Source: an uncultured Clostridia bacterium (GTDB taxonomy: Bacteria > Bacillota > Clostridia > UBA1381). From it: a stretch of 64,000 nucleotides of DNA. Position 1 is the first letter of the stretch; the number at the start of each line of letters is the position of its first letter. The notes beneath the pieces were generated by a model, which saw only the letters and a program-made list of their open reading frames with translations, did no database searches and was not told where the DNA came from. Positions 54,874 to 63,958 of the stretch are shown here, piece by piece. A program made the position numbers and the translations under genes. The stretch is from positions 34,744-98,743 of the forward strand of contig CALXWJ010000062.1 of the NCBI GenBank assembly GCA_944392335.1. Direction: 5' to 3'.

Positions 54874-57110
54874 ACGTTTTTAACAGATATGCCCCATTTA
54901 TTCAGGATTATATTTATCGTTCCGGCTGGCAGGCACTTCGGGGCGTGCAGAATGCCGCCGGTGACGCTGTATTTGGCACTGAGGACAATGTGCTGCTTAC
55001 CGCCTCTACAGCATCCGGCAAGACCGAGGCGGCGTTTTTTCCTGTCCTAACCCTGCTGGACGAGGACCCGCCTCACAGCGTGGGCGTATTATATATCGCG
55101 CCGTTGAAGGCACTCATCAACGACCAGTTTGGAAGGCTCGGTGAGCTGTGCGAGGAGGCCGGTATCCCTGTGACCCGCTGGCACGGCGATGTACCGCAGA
55201 CGCAAAAACGAAAACTGCTAAAAAAACCCTCCGGTATTTTGCAGATCACGCCCGAATCCCTGGAATCGTTGATGATCAACAAGCACATGGAGATCCCGTC
55301 GCTGTTCGGCGACCTGCGGTTCATTGTCATTGACGAGATTCATTCACTGCTGAGAGGTGACCGGGGATTGCAGACTTTCTGCCTGATCGAGCGTATGTGT
55401 AAGCTGGCAGGCTGTGATCCAAGAAGGATCGGACTTTCCGCAACCATAGGCGATCCTGAGGCGGCGGGACGTTTTTTGGCAGCGGGCAGCGACCGGCGGA
55501 CTGTTATTCCGCGGTTTGACGGCGGCAGGGAGGTGTGGCGGCTTTCCATGGAGCATTTTTATAACACTGCTCCCCAGGCGGACGAAGGAAAGCAGATCAT
55601 GCCGGAAACCCCTATTCCGGAATCACCGACAGATACCGCGCCGAAGGCGGCAGATCCGGGAGTCGGCTATATTTTTGAGCACACCCGGGGCAAGAAATGC
55701 CTGATCTTTACCAACTCCCGTGAAGAGTGCGAGGCGGTTTGCCAGAATCTTAGGCAATACTGTGAGGCAAATCATGAACCAGACCGCTTCCTCATCCATC
55801 ACGGGAACCTTTCTGCATCCTATAGGGAAAGCGCGGAGGAGGAGATGAAGGATGATGATTCCTTCATGTCTGTTTGTGCCACCGCAACGCTGGAGCTTGG
55901 CATTGACATCGGCAAGCTGGAACGGGCGTTCCAGATCGATGCGCCCTTTACGGTGTCCGGATTTTTGCAGCGCATGGGAAGAACGGGCAGGCGCGGCGAT
56001 CCGTCTGAAATGTGGTTTGTTATGCGGGAGGATCACCCGGAGCCGCGGGCTATGATGCCGGACATGATCCCATGGTATCTTATCCAAGGCATTGCCTTGG
56101 TACAGCTTTATATAGAAGAGCGTTTCGTAGAGCCGCCGCGCATGGGGCGGCTGCCTTACAGTCTGCTCTATCATCAGACCATGAGTACACTGGCTTCCTG
56201 CGGGGAGATGACCCCCGGCGAACTGGCATCCAGAGTGCTTACGCTTTCCTGCTTTCACCGGGTATCGCAGGAGGATTACCGTATCCTGCTGCGGCACTTG
56301 CTGGATATCGACCACATCAGCCGGACAGAAAACGGCGGTCTGATCGTTGGGCTTACAGGTGAGAGGATCGTAAACAACTACAAGTTCTACGCGGTATTTC
56401 AGGAAAATATCGAATACTCCGTGCGCTCAGGCTCGGAGGAACTGGGCACCATTGTAAAGCCGCCGCCGGTCGGGGATAAGATCGCCATTGCCGGACGGGT
56501 CTGGCTTGTGGAAGAGGTGGATCATAAAAAGCGGGAGGTCTACTGTACCCTGGTAAAGGGAAATATCCCGGCCTATTTCGGTGATGTTGCAGGTGATATC
56601 CACACACACATCCTGGAGCGGATGTACGTTGTTTTAAACGAGCAGAAAAGCTATCCGTATCTAATGCGGCACGCGGCGTGCAGGCTGCAGGATGCTCGTG
56701 ACACCTTTCAAAAATCCGGTATACAGGATCATCCGCTGGTGCACCTTGGCGGAAATATGTGGGCGCTGTTCCCATGGCTTGGCAGTTATGCCTTTCTTGC
56801 GCTGGAACGGTTTTTGAAGATCCGCTGCAAAAAGCAGCTGGGGCTGAAAGGACTGAACCCCTCAAGACCCTATTATCTGCAATTCACCATGAAAGTCAGT
56901 GAGGAAGAATTTTATCGGATCACAGCAGAAGAAGCGGCAAAGGAATTTGACCCGCTGGAACTTGTCTACCCCAAAGAGGTTCCGGTTTTTGAAAAATATG
57001 ACGAGTATGTGCCGGAGGAGCTGATACGTAAGGGGTTTGCGCTGGGCGTGCTGGATATTGATGGTATGAAGCAGAGGGTACTCGGCTGGTCAAAGGATGC
57101 CGAATGGTAA
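54870..57110 (+). CDS. Lhr-like superfamily 2 helicase (BrxHI-like)
   Basis: The 746 residues contain Walker A TASTASGKTEA (44-54), motif Ib ITPESLESL, DEIH at 155-158, motif III LSATIGDP and motif VI RMGRTGRRG near 365. A C-terminal half (about 430-746) follows that is unlike simple DEAD-box proteins and similar to Lhr-type nucleic-acid translocases. Directionality and substrate are unknown. It is the third subunit of the TerB/ATPase/helicase operon, overlapping the ATPase gene by 4 bp. Confidence 0.85.
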   Translation: MNVFNRYAPFIQDYIYRSGWQALRGVQNAAGDAVFGTEDNVLLTASTASGKTEAAFFPVLTLLDEDPPHSVGVLYIAPLKALINDQFGRLGELCEEAGIPVTRWHGDVPQTQKRKLLKKPSGILQITPESLESLMINKHMEIPSLFGDLRFIVIDEIHSLLRGDRGLQTFCLIERMCKLAGCDPRRIGLSATIGDPEAAGRFLAAGSDRRTVIPRFDGGREVWRLSMEHFYNTAPQADEGKQIMPETPIPESPTDTAPKAADPGVGYIFEHTRGKKCLIFTNSREECEAVCQNLRQYCEANHEPDRFLIHHGNLSASYRESAEEEMKDDDSFMSVCATATLELGIDIGKLERAFQIDAPFTVSGFLQRMGRTGRRGDPSEMWFVMREDHPEPRAMMPDMIPWYLIQGIALVQLYIEERFVEPPRMGRLPYSLLYHQTMSTLASCGEMTPGELASRVLTLSCFHRVSQEDYRILLRHLLDIDHISRTENGGLIVGLTGERIVNNYKFYAVFQENIEYSVRSGSEELGTIVKPPPVGDKIAIAGRVWLVEEVDHKKREVYCTLVKGNIPAYFGDVAGDIHTHILERMYVVLNEQKSYPYLMRHAACRLQDARDTFQKSGIQDHPLVHLGGNMWALFPWLGSYAFLALERFLKIRCKKQLGLKGLNPSRPYYLQFTMKVSEEEFYRITAEEAAKEFDPLELVYPKEVPVFEKYDEYVPEELIRKGFALGVLDIDGMKQRVLGWSKDAEW

Positions 57111-57262
57111 TTTAATCGGAGCAGTGCTGCTACAAGCTTGTTTGAAATGGAGCTTGAAAACGCTGCAACCGGCACATGGGCGTTAGCTCCTCGTTTGAGC
57201 GGGAGATTGTGTTCTCACTGATTACAGATATGGAATCCGCCGTCAAGAGGCGGACGGCTTTA
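57111..57262 (-). repeat. Structured intergenic repeat, copy G, inverted and partial
   Basis: Read in reverse it matches copies B and E: TTTAATCGGAGCA, AAGCTTGTTTGAAATGGA, GTTAGCTCC and GCGGGAGATT, then TCTCACTGATTACAGATAT and a CCGCC-N-GGCGG hairpin. It starts one base after the helicase stop. From 57262 to 57350 an open stretch (NRVYFNEIPPHVGIFLHPEG) may be the tail of a lost gene. Confidence 0.65.
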
Positions 57263-57374
57263 TCAATCGTGTATATTTTAATGAAATTCCGCCCCATGTG
57301 GGAATATTCCTTCATCCGGAGGGGACGGGATTTGATGCCGGTATTCTATGAAATTATGGTTTGGGGGTTTAAGC

Positions 57375-57884
57375 ATGAAAATGACCAATCGAAAAATGAC
57401 TAAAAAATCTTTGCGGGAGGATGTGCTGCGATTTGCTGCAGAACACTACGAAACACAGCCGGAGTATCCGTGGATGCCTATGCCGAATTATGTTGTTCTT
57501 AGGCATACAGACAATAAAAAGTGGTATGGGCTGATCATGGATGTGCCGAAAGCTCGATTGGGATTGCCGGGTAATGAAATTGTTGATATTTTAAATGTAA
57601 AGTGTGACCCTGTTATGAGTGGATCACTGCGTATGAACAAAGGATTCCTGCCTGCCTACCACATGAATCACAACAGCTGGATCACAATTCTTTTAGATGG
57701 AACGGTGGAGAAAGAATTTATTTTCTCATTGCTGGAAATGAGTTATGGCCTTACCGGAACGCATAAAAAAAGGCAGCCTGCCTTACGAGAAAAGAAGGAA
57801 TGGATCGTACCGGTAAATCCGAAATACTACGATTTACAAAAAGTATTTTCCGAAAACGACATATTCTTGTATCAATTATGGTGA
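57375..57884 (+). CDS. MmcQ/YjbR-like protein
   Basis: The 169 residues match the YjbR/CyaY-like fold: EDVLRFAAEHYETQPEYPWMPMPNYVVLRH, WYGLIMDVPKARLGL and a late HNSWITILLDGTVEKEFIFSLLEMSY. The same fold forms the N-terminus of the protein at 51683, so the TerB operon is bracketed by two YjbR-like modules. YjbR proteins are annotated as DNA binding but function is poorly established. The start is either 57375 or 57384. Confidence 0.78.
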   Translation: MKMTNRKMTKKSLREDVLRFAAEHYETQPEYPWMPMPNYVVLRHTDNKKWYGLIMDVPKARLGLPGNEIVDILNVKCDPVMSGSLRMNKGFLPAYHMNHNSWITILLDGTVEKEFIFSLLEMSYGLTGTHKKRQPALREKKEWIVPVNPKYYDLQKVFSENDIFLYQLW

Positions 57885-58011
57885 AGCCGTTTGACCGAAT
57901 GAGATTGAAAAGCAATCCATTTGCATCAATGCTGATATTGGAAAGGTTATTGAAGATATTATAACAGAAAAAGGAAATAGAAAATGAAAAATACTTTTAG
58001 GGAGGATTCAA

Positions 58012-58773
58012 ATGTTAATATTTTATTTTACGGGAACTGGAAATAGCCTTGCAGTTGCAAAATAATTTCATGGGGAACGGATCTCCATTCCTCATGCGAT
58101 GAAAGAAAATCAAAGGGTTTACACAAATGAAGAAATAGGAATTGTTTTTCCCTTATATTGCTTAAATCCGCCCAAAATGGTAAGAGAATTTTTATATAGA
58201 ACAAAATTTGAGACAAAATATCTTTTTGCCATTGCGACTTATGGGAATTTACCGGGTGCGGCCATGCAGGAATTACAAAACACGGTAAAGGACTATGGCT
58301 ATCAATTTGATTACATGAATACATTGCTGATGGTAGATAATTTCCTCCCGAATTTTGAAATCAACGAAGAGCTTTCAAAATTACCCCAAAAGAATATACA
58401 GGAACATATGAATCAAATTACAAATGATATTAAGAATCACAAACACTTTATTCCTGATACAACAGAAAGGGACCGGGTGCTTTCTGATATGTGCAAATCA
58501 CTCTTAATTCAGCAGGATAAAGGAGAAGCAGCGAAAAGCTTTATAGTGACGCAAAAATGTAATCATTGCGGCGTTTGCGTTAAAGTTTGTCCGGCAGCCA
58601 ATATATCTGCTTCTGCACAAACAACATTTGGCAATCAATGTGAAAGCTGTTACGCATGTATACACGCTTGCCCGCAAAATGCAATTCACTTAAAAAATGA
58701 AAAAAGTCCGGTGCGATGGCGGCACCCGGAGGTGTCATTAGAAGAACTAATCGCGTCTAACCAGCAAATCTAA
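58012..58773 (+). pseudogene. EFR1-type flavodoxin-ferredoxin gene with in-frame TAA at codon 18
   Basis: The start MLIFYFTGTGNSLAVAK follows AGGGAGG. Codon 18 is TAA (58063-58065), after which the same frame resumes (FHGERISIPHAM and onward) to 58773. The whole would be a 253-residue EFR1 protein: an N-terminal flavodoxin-like domain and two 4Fe-4S motifs, CNHCGVCVKVCP and CESCYACIHACP. No other damage is seen. Translation restart at 58099 would give a 224-residue protein without the FMN loop. Confidence 0.8.
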
Positions 58774-58890
58774 GGATGTTGATGCTTTGTCAGATTCTCA
58801 TGGAATGTCAGAATTGCTGTCTATTGCCGGAGGGACAGATTGTTATAAGATGTTGGTGCAATTTGTATTTTAGTATTGCGGAGGTATGTT

Positions 58891-59763
58891 ATGCACGATA
58901 TATGGAACCCTTGGCACGGCTGCGTAAAATGCAGCGAAGGCTGTCAGAACTGCTATATGTATTTTTTAGATCGTATTCACAACAGAAACGGCGCGGATAT
59001 TTATCGTACAAAAGCAGGTTTTCGCTATCCACTGCAAAAATCCAAAAACGGTGAATATAAGATAAAAAGCGGCGAGCTTATACGGGTATGTATGACCTCT
59101 GATTTCTTTTTGGAGGAAGCGGATAAATGGCGTAATGAAGCGTGGGATATTATGAAAGAAAGAAGAGATGTAAAATTCTTTCTTTTAACAAAACGCCCTG
59201 AACGCGTTAAAAATTGTTTGCCGTATGATTGGGGCAGCGGTTGGGAAAATATCTTCTTCAATGTTACTTGTGAAAATCAGAAACGCGCTGATGAGCGTAT
59301 ACCAATTCTTTTGGATTTACCGTTTAAGCATAAAGGTATTATGTGCGCGCCGTTTATAGGCGAGGTGCATATAGAGCAGTATTTGAAAACGGGACAAATT
59401 GAACAGGTCATTTGCGGTGGTGAAAACTACGACGGCTCCCGTCCGTGTAATTTTGAATGGATAAAACACTTGCGTAATGAATGTGAAAAATACAATGTAA
59501 CCTTTTGCTTTATAGAAACAGGGACGAATTTTATAAAAGACGGTAAAAGATATAATATTCCCAAAAAACTGATACAAAGTGAAATGGCTTTTAAGTCGGG
59601 AGTGAATTATACCGGAAAACCGATTGAATTTAAGCTGAAAGACCGTTTTGGTATGGATATTCCGCAAGATAAATTATATATACCGCACTACAGACAAAAC
59701 TGTGAGAAATGCGGAAGCAAGCTGATTTGTAATGGGTGCAGTGATTGTGGCAAGTGCAGGTGA
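58891..59763 (+). CDS. DUF5131 (phage Gp37/Gp68-like) protein
   Basis: The 290 residues begin MHDIWNPWHGCVKCSEGCQNCYMY, with the family cysteine set C-x2-C-x3-GC-x2-CY that suggests an iron-sulfur site in a radical-SAM-like barrel. CMTSDFF, FLLTKRPER, CGGENYDGSRPC and a C-terminal cysteine-rich tail (CEKCGSKLICNGCSDCGKC) follow. The family is common in phages and mobile elements; its role is not known. The start follows GGAGG. The macrodomain gene follows after 4 bp. Confidence 0.85.
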   Translation: MHDIWNPWHGCVKCSEGCQNCYMYFLDRIHNRNGADIYRTKAGFRYPLQKSKNGEYKIKSGELIRVCMTSDFFLEEADKWRNEAWDIMKERRDVKFFLLTKRPERVKNCLPYDWGSGWENIFFNVTCENQKRADERIPILLDLPFKHKGIMCAPFIGEVHIEQYLKTGQIEQVICGGENYDGSRPCNFEWIKHLRNECEKYNVTFCFIETGTNFIKDGKRYNIPKKLIQSEMAFKSGVNYTGKPIEFKLKDRFGMDIPQDKLYIPHYRQNCEKCGSKLICNGCSDCGKCR

Positions 59764-59767
59764 TATT

Positions 59768-60553
59768 ATGAATAAATCAGAATTGGTGAATAAATTAAAC
59801 GGCCTTTTACTTGCTGAAATGCCGCAGTATAAATCACAAGCGAAGTTTTTTCAAGATGATTATATATCGCAAAGACAGCTTTTAACAAGTCTTATGAATG
59901 TAAGACCATCTATGGATGCAAGCGAGGAATTTTTGAATTTACAAAATGAGTTGTTAAGTATAGAAACAGCAGAAAAAGGAATTGTTGACGTCAGCGAACG
60001 AAACGGCAGAATTGTATTATGGCAGGGTGATATAACAAGATTGAACGTAGACGCTATTGTAAACGCGGCTAATGATAAGCTGCTCGGCTGTTTTTATCCT
60101 TGCCACAGTTGCATTGATAACGCAATACATTCAGCGGCGGGAATACAATTACGGCTTGAATGCGCGAAAGTAATGAAAAAGCAGGGCTTTGACGAGCCGA
60201 CAGGAAAGGCTAAAATAACCGGAGCCTATAACCTACCTTGTAAATATGTTATCCATACCGTAGGGCCGATTGTTCAAGAAAAATTAACAGTTCGGCATTG
60301 TAGGCAGCTTGCAGAGTGTTATAAATCCTGTCTTTTGCTCGCGGCTGAAAACAATATAAAGAGTATAGCATTTTGTTGTATTTCAACAGGTGAGTTTCAC
60401 TTGCCAAATTAAAAAGCGGCAGAAATCGCAATCAGCGAAACAATGGATTTTCTTGAAAAGGATAACAGCATAGAAAAGGTTGTATTTAATGTATTTAAGG
60501 CCAAGGATTATGAGATTTATAAACGAATATTAAATAGAAAAGAATGCTTGTAA
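59768..60553 (+). pseudogene. Macrodomain protein-ADP-ribose hydrolase with in-frame TAA
   Basis: The frame codes for a macrodomain protein: an N-terminal helical extension (1-70), GDITRLNVDAIVNAANDKLLGCF, CHSCIDNAIHSAAG, GKAKITGAYNLP and AFCCISTGEF. Family members remove ADP-ribose from proteins. TAA occurs at 60410-60412, after STGEFHLPN. The same frame then continues KAAEIAISETMDFLEKD to TAA at 60551-60553, giving the expected length of 261 residues. The short form of 214 residues loses the last strand and helix of the domain. Confidence 0.82.
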
Positions 60554-60755
60554 ACTCGGGTGTTGTTCCTTGTTTTCGATTGATACGATATATTGAGGCG
60601 CAAGGTAATTTGTTGTCTAACTGATCTTTTATTATTTGGGTGGCAGTTCCCGCTGATTTTATTGCTTGCCCTAACGCCTTGAAATCATCGTACTGCCGTT
60701 CCCCGCCACTTAGAATTGATTTTGAAAAATAAAAATCAATTCCGGAGGAATGGCA
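60554..60755 (-). other. Possible coding remnant upstream of the sigma gene
   Basis: The reverse strand has an open stretch reading SGGERQYDDFKALGQAIKSA and then TATQIIKDQLDNKLP. It looks protein-like and unrelated to the plus-strand genes, but has no start or family I can name. It may be a relic of the conjugative element. Confidence 0.25.
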
Positions 60756-61184
60756 ATGAAATATACAGACGAGCAAAAGGAACATATCCGACATTGTTTT
60801 GATAGCTATTGCAAAAAGACGATACGGTATCAGGCAATTACACTTTATCGGGAAAGCGCTAAATATGTGGAGCGCAATGTTTCCTTTGAGGACATACCGA
60901 ACGATTATTTTTCAGGGCGCGGCGAGTGTGATACATACCCGTTTTTACAATATCACTTTGAAGCCTTTGGGTATCATTTTTCTGTCAATGATTATAATTT
61001 AGGAAAGGCATTATTGCAGCTGCCAAAGAAAAAGCGTGATGTAATTCTAATGTATTACTTCGTAAATTTTACGCTGACAGAGGTTGCGGGAATGCTTGGA
61101 AAACCGCACCAAAATATCAGCTACATTCATGTCCGGGCATAAAAAAAGCTGAGTGAGATTATGGAGGATGGACAAGATGAATAA
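60756..61184 (+). pseudogene. Conjugative-element sigma-70-like factor with in-frame TAA
   Basis: The protein (MKYTDEQKEHIRHCF onward) has a C-terminal region 4-like helix-turn-helix: LLQLPKKKRDVILMYYFVNFTLTEVAGMLGKPHQNISY. TAA at 61140-61142 comes after IHVRA; the frame then continues KKLSEIMEDGQDE to TAA at 61182-61184. That overlaps the ATG of the HTH_16 gene, the usual coupling in Tn916/Tn1549-like elements, so the longer form (142 codons) is ancestral. The truncated product of 128 residues still has most of region 4. The start follows GGAGG. Confidence 0.72.
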
Positions 61185-61380
61185 GTATATTTTGCCCGAC
61201 TTTGGAACAATCCAAAAGGCAAATGCCGGCAACTCAGCAGCGATGCAAAAATTGTTAGTACATTATAACACATACATTATGTTTTTTGCAAAACACAATG
61301 GTGTTGTCAATGATGTGTATGCAGAGGAAATCAAAGAAAGGCTGATGAAAGCGATATTGAAATTTGATATTGACAGGTAA
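61177..61380 (+). CDS. HTH_16 conjugative-transposon-type regulator
   Basis: The 67-residue protein (MNKYILPDFGTIQKANAGNS) is of the helix_turn conjugative-transposon-like type found after the sigma gene in Tn916-family elements. The ATG at 61177 follows GGAGG and overlaps the ancestral sigma stop. No excisionase or integrase gene follows, so the element is a remnant. Confidence 0.78.
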   Translation: MNKYILPDFGTIQKANAGNSAAMQKLLVHYNTYIMFFAKHNGVVNDVYAEEIKERLMKAILKFDIDR

Positions 61381-61729
61381 TACCTATGGAGAGCAGCCAG
61401 CCGCCTTTAGCTGCTCACGTGGACATATAAAAAGTTGTTTTTGGGGTTGGTAAGGGGTTTATATTACTCTCGCAGTTTGTCTTTCCGAGACCTTTGGTTC
61501 TACTGATGCTGCAAGACTCTAAATGCCCACTCGCATGTGCAGAATGTAGAAAATTAAAAAGCTGATTTTGCGGAATTGTTTTGTGGTGACTCAATTATAA
61601 CACAAAAAAGGGGTTATCGATATATTTTATGAAACAAAAACAAATCGCATAACTACGGCGATTTTGAAAAATATTCATATAAAAACGGGGTGTCTACTTG
61701 ACACTACAATTTCAATCAGGGGGGTAAAA
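61381..61729 (+). other. Gap with ICE-type hairpin and operator-like repeat
   Basis: GAGCAGC (61391-61397) pairs with GCTGCTC (61410-61416), a feature often seen after HTH_16 genes. GTGTC-N5-GACAC lies near 61690-61704, just before the GLUG gene. No further gene is supported. Confidence 0.4.
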
Positions 61730-63958
61730 ATGAAAATTAAAATCAATTTTGCAATAAAATTTTTGGCACTGATGCTTTATTTTGTAACAGCCGGAATATT
61801 TGTGCCGGAGAACAGTGGCATCTTAGGTATAGCACAGGTGTTTGATGAGGAAAGCTACTATGACTTTGCTGGCGGTGACGGAACGGCGGAAAATCCCTAC
61901 CGTGTAAAAACGATGTATCATTTAAACAATGTCCGCAAATACTTAAATGCATACTTTATTCAGACAGCGGATATTGACCTGACAACTGCAACAGCAGAGG
62001 GCGGCGTATTTTATAACGGCGGTAGTGGCTGGGAACCGATTGGTACGAGCAGTACGGCGTTCAGAGGCAACTATGATGGCTGCGGGCATCACATTATTGG
62101 TTTGAAAAGCAAACAATCATTCGATGCTGGTTTATTTGGTTATAACTGTGGCACAATTCAGAATCTCAGCATGGAGAGAGGCGTGATGTCTTCAAAAAAT
62201 TATGCAGGAAGTATCGCGGGGCGTAATTTTAATGGCACAATCACAAACTGCTACAATACGGGTACAGTGACTGTTACGTCTTCTTATAATGCATATGCAG
62301 GAGGCATTGTGGGATGCAATTATAATGGCACAATCACAAATTGCTACAACAGGGGAGTGGTGACTGCAACATCATCATTTTCTTCGTATAATGCGTATGC
62401 AGGAGGCATTGTAGGGGGTAATTATGAGGGCACAGTCACAAATTGTAATAACACAGGTGATATTTCAACCTCAACCTTAACATCATTCTCATACTCATAT
62501 ACAGGAGGCATCGTTGGTGGTAATTATGAGGGTACAATCACAAACTGCTACAATACGGGAGTGGTGATTGCTACATCAACATTTTTTTCAGATGATACAT
62601 ATGCAGGAGGCATTATAGGTGACAATTATGAGGGCACAATCACAAACTGTTATTATCACACTGCTCCAACATTAAATACGGAATACGGTACGGAATTGAC
62701 CTTTGATGAATTAAAAAGGCAGGAAAGCTATGATGGCTTCGATTTTGAAACGGTATGGTATTTTGACAGCAATGGTTACTATCCCTTCCCGCTTTTGCAG
62801 GGCATGAACTTACCTGAACAGGAGGAAGAAAACTATTATGACTTTGCAGGAGGTACAGGGCGCCTGGAAAATCCTTACCGTATTTCAACACCGCAACAGC
62901 TTGATAATGTGCGAAATTACTTAAATGCATACTTTGTGCAGACACAGAATATTGATATTACAGTTGCAACAGCGGATGGCGGTGAGTTTTATAACAGCGG
63001 TAGTGGCTGGATGCCGATAGGAACAGATGAAAGCATGCCGTTTAGAGGAAATTATGACGGCGGCGGCTATTCTATTATTGGCTTAAAAACTTCAGGTGCA
63101 ACATATGCCGGTTTATTTGGTTATAACCGCGGCATAATTCAGAATCTCGGCATAGAGGACAGCACGGTGTTATCCTTAACCTCATCTTTACGCTCATATG
63201 CAGGAGGTATCACGGGGTATAATGATGATGGCATAATCACAAACTGTTACAACACAGGAGCAGTGACTGCTACATCTACATCTTATTATCATGTATATGC
63301 AGGAGGCATTGTGGGATGCAATTATAATGGCACAATCACAAATTGCTATAACAGTGGAGTTGTGACCGTTGAATCTGCATCTTCTTTATATTCTTCATAT
63401 GTTGGAGGTATCGTGGGGTATAGTTCTAGCACAATCACAAATTGCTACAACACAGGAGTAGTGATTTCTCCATTTGTGTCTTCAATAGAGTCTCCATTTG
63501 TAGGAGGTATCGTGGGGTATAGTTCTGGTGCAATCACAAAAAGTTTTAATTTAGGAGAAATTACGGCTGAAGGAGGCGAAACAACTTATGCTGGAGGAAT
63601 TGCAGGATACAGTACCGCAAAAATATCTGATGTTTTTAATAGTGGTGATATCATGTCGCAGACAAGCAGCAGAAGTGATTTCGCTTGCGGCGGGGGTCTG
63701 GTTGGCTACACCAATGGCAGTAGCATATCCTACAGTTACAGCATAGGAAATGTGCAGGGCACACCGAAGTATACCGGCAATGTTATAGGTTACAATGATG
63801 GCTCAGTATTCAACTATCTCTACTTTATCGGAACAAACGAAGATTCTGGAATAGGAAACGTCGCCAATAGCATATATATAAATTTCAATATAAAAAGTGC
63901 CACATTTTATCAAATAAATATGCACAATATTTGTCGGTGTTTTACGGAGGACGAATAG
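61730..63958 (+). CDS. Exported GLUG-repeat protein
   Basis: The 742 residues start with a signal peptide (about 1-28: MKIKINFAIKFLALMLYFVTAG). Two homologous halves follow, each opening with YYDFAGG-N-ENPYR and a GNYDG-GLKS block. Each then carries several GLUG motifs of the kind AGGIVGCNYNGTITNCYNTGVV. GLUG arrays form beta-solenoid surfaces in adhesins and IgA-peptidase-like proteins. No LPXTG or other anchor is seen, and the final 25 residues (SIYINFNIKSATF onward) lack the pattern, so the end may be frameshifted. The start at 61730 follows AGGGGGG. Confidence 0.78.
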   Translation: MKIKINFAIKFLALMLYFVTAGIFVPENSGILGIAQVFDEESYYDFAGGDGTAENPYRVKTMYHLNNVRKYLNAYFIQTADIDLTTATAEGGVFYNGGSGWEPIGTSSTAFRGNYDGCGHHIIGLKSKQSFDAGLFGYNCGTIQNLSMERGVMSSKNYAGSIAGRNFNGTITNCYNTGTVTVTSSYNAYAGGIVGCNYNGTITNCYNRGVVTATSSFSSYNAYAGGIVGGNYEGTVTNCNNTGDISTSTLTSFSYSYTGGIVGGNYEGTITNCYNTGVVIATSTFFSDDTYAGGIIGDNYEGTITNCYYHTAPTLNTEYGTELTFDELKRQESYDGFDFETVWYFDSNGYYPFPLLQGMNLPEQEEENYYDFAGGTGRLENPYRISTPQQLDNVRNYLNAYFVQTQNIDITVATADGGEFYNSGSGWMPIGTDESMPFRGNYDGGGYSIIGLKTSGATYAGLFGYNRGIIQNLGIEDSTVLSLTSSLRSYAGGITGYNDDGIITNCYNTGAVTATSTSYYHVYAGGIVGCNYNGTITNCYNSGVVTVESASSLYSSYVGGIVGYSSSTITNCYNTGVVISPFVSSIESPFVGGIVGYSSGAITKSFNLGEITAEGGETTYAGGIAGYSTAKISDVFNSGDIMSQTSSRSDFACGGGLVGYTNGSSISYSYSIGNVQGTPKYTGNVIGYNDGSVFNYLYFIGTNEDSGIGNVANSIYINFNIKSATFYQINMHNICRCFTEDE

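Noticed and set aside
51683..57110. A complete BREX system
   Set aside because: Only BrxD-like and BrxHI-like genes are present; PglX, PglZ and BrxC/PglY homologues are missing from the window.
57176..57403. 75-codon frame between the helicase and the YjbR-like gene
   Set aside because: It runs through the inverted repeat copy G and overlaps the start of the YjbR-like gene, with no supporting ribosome site.
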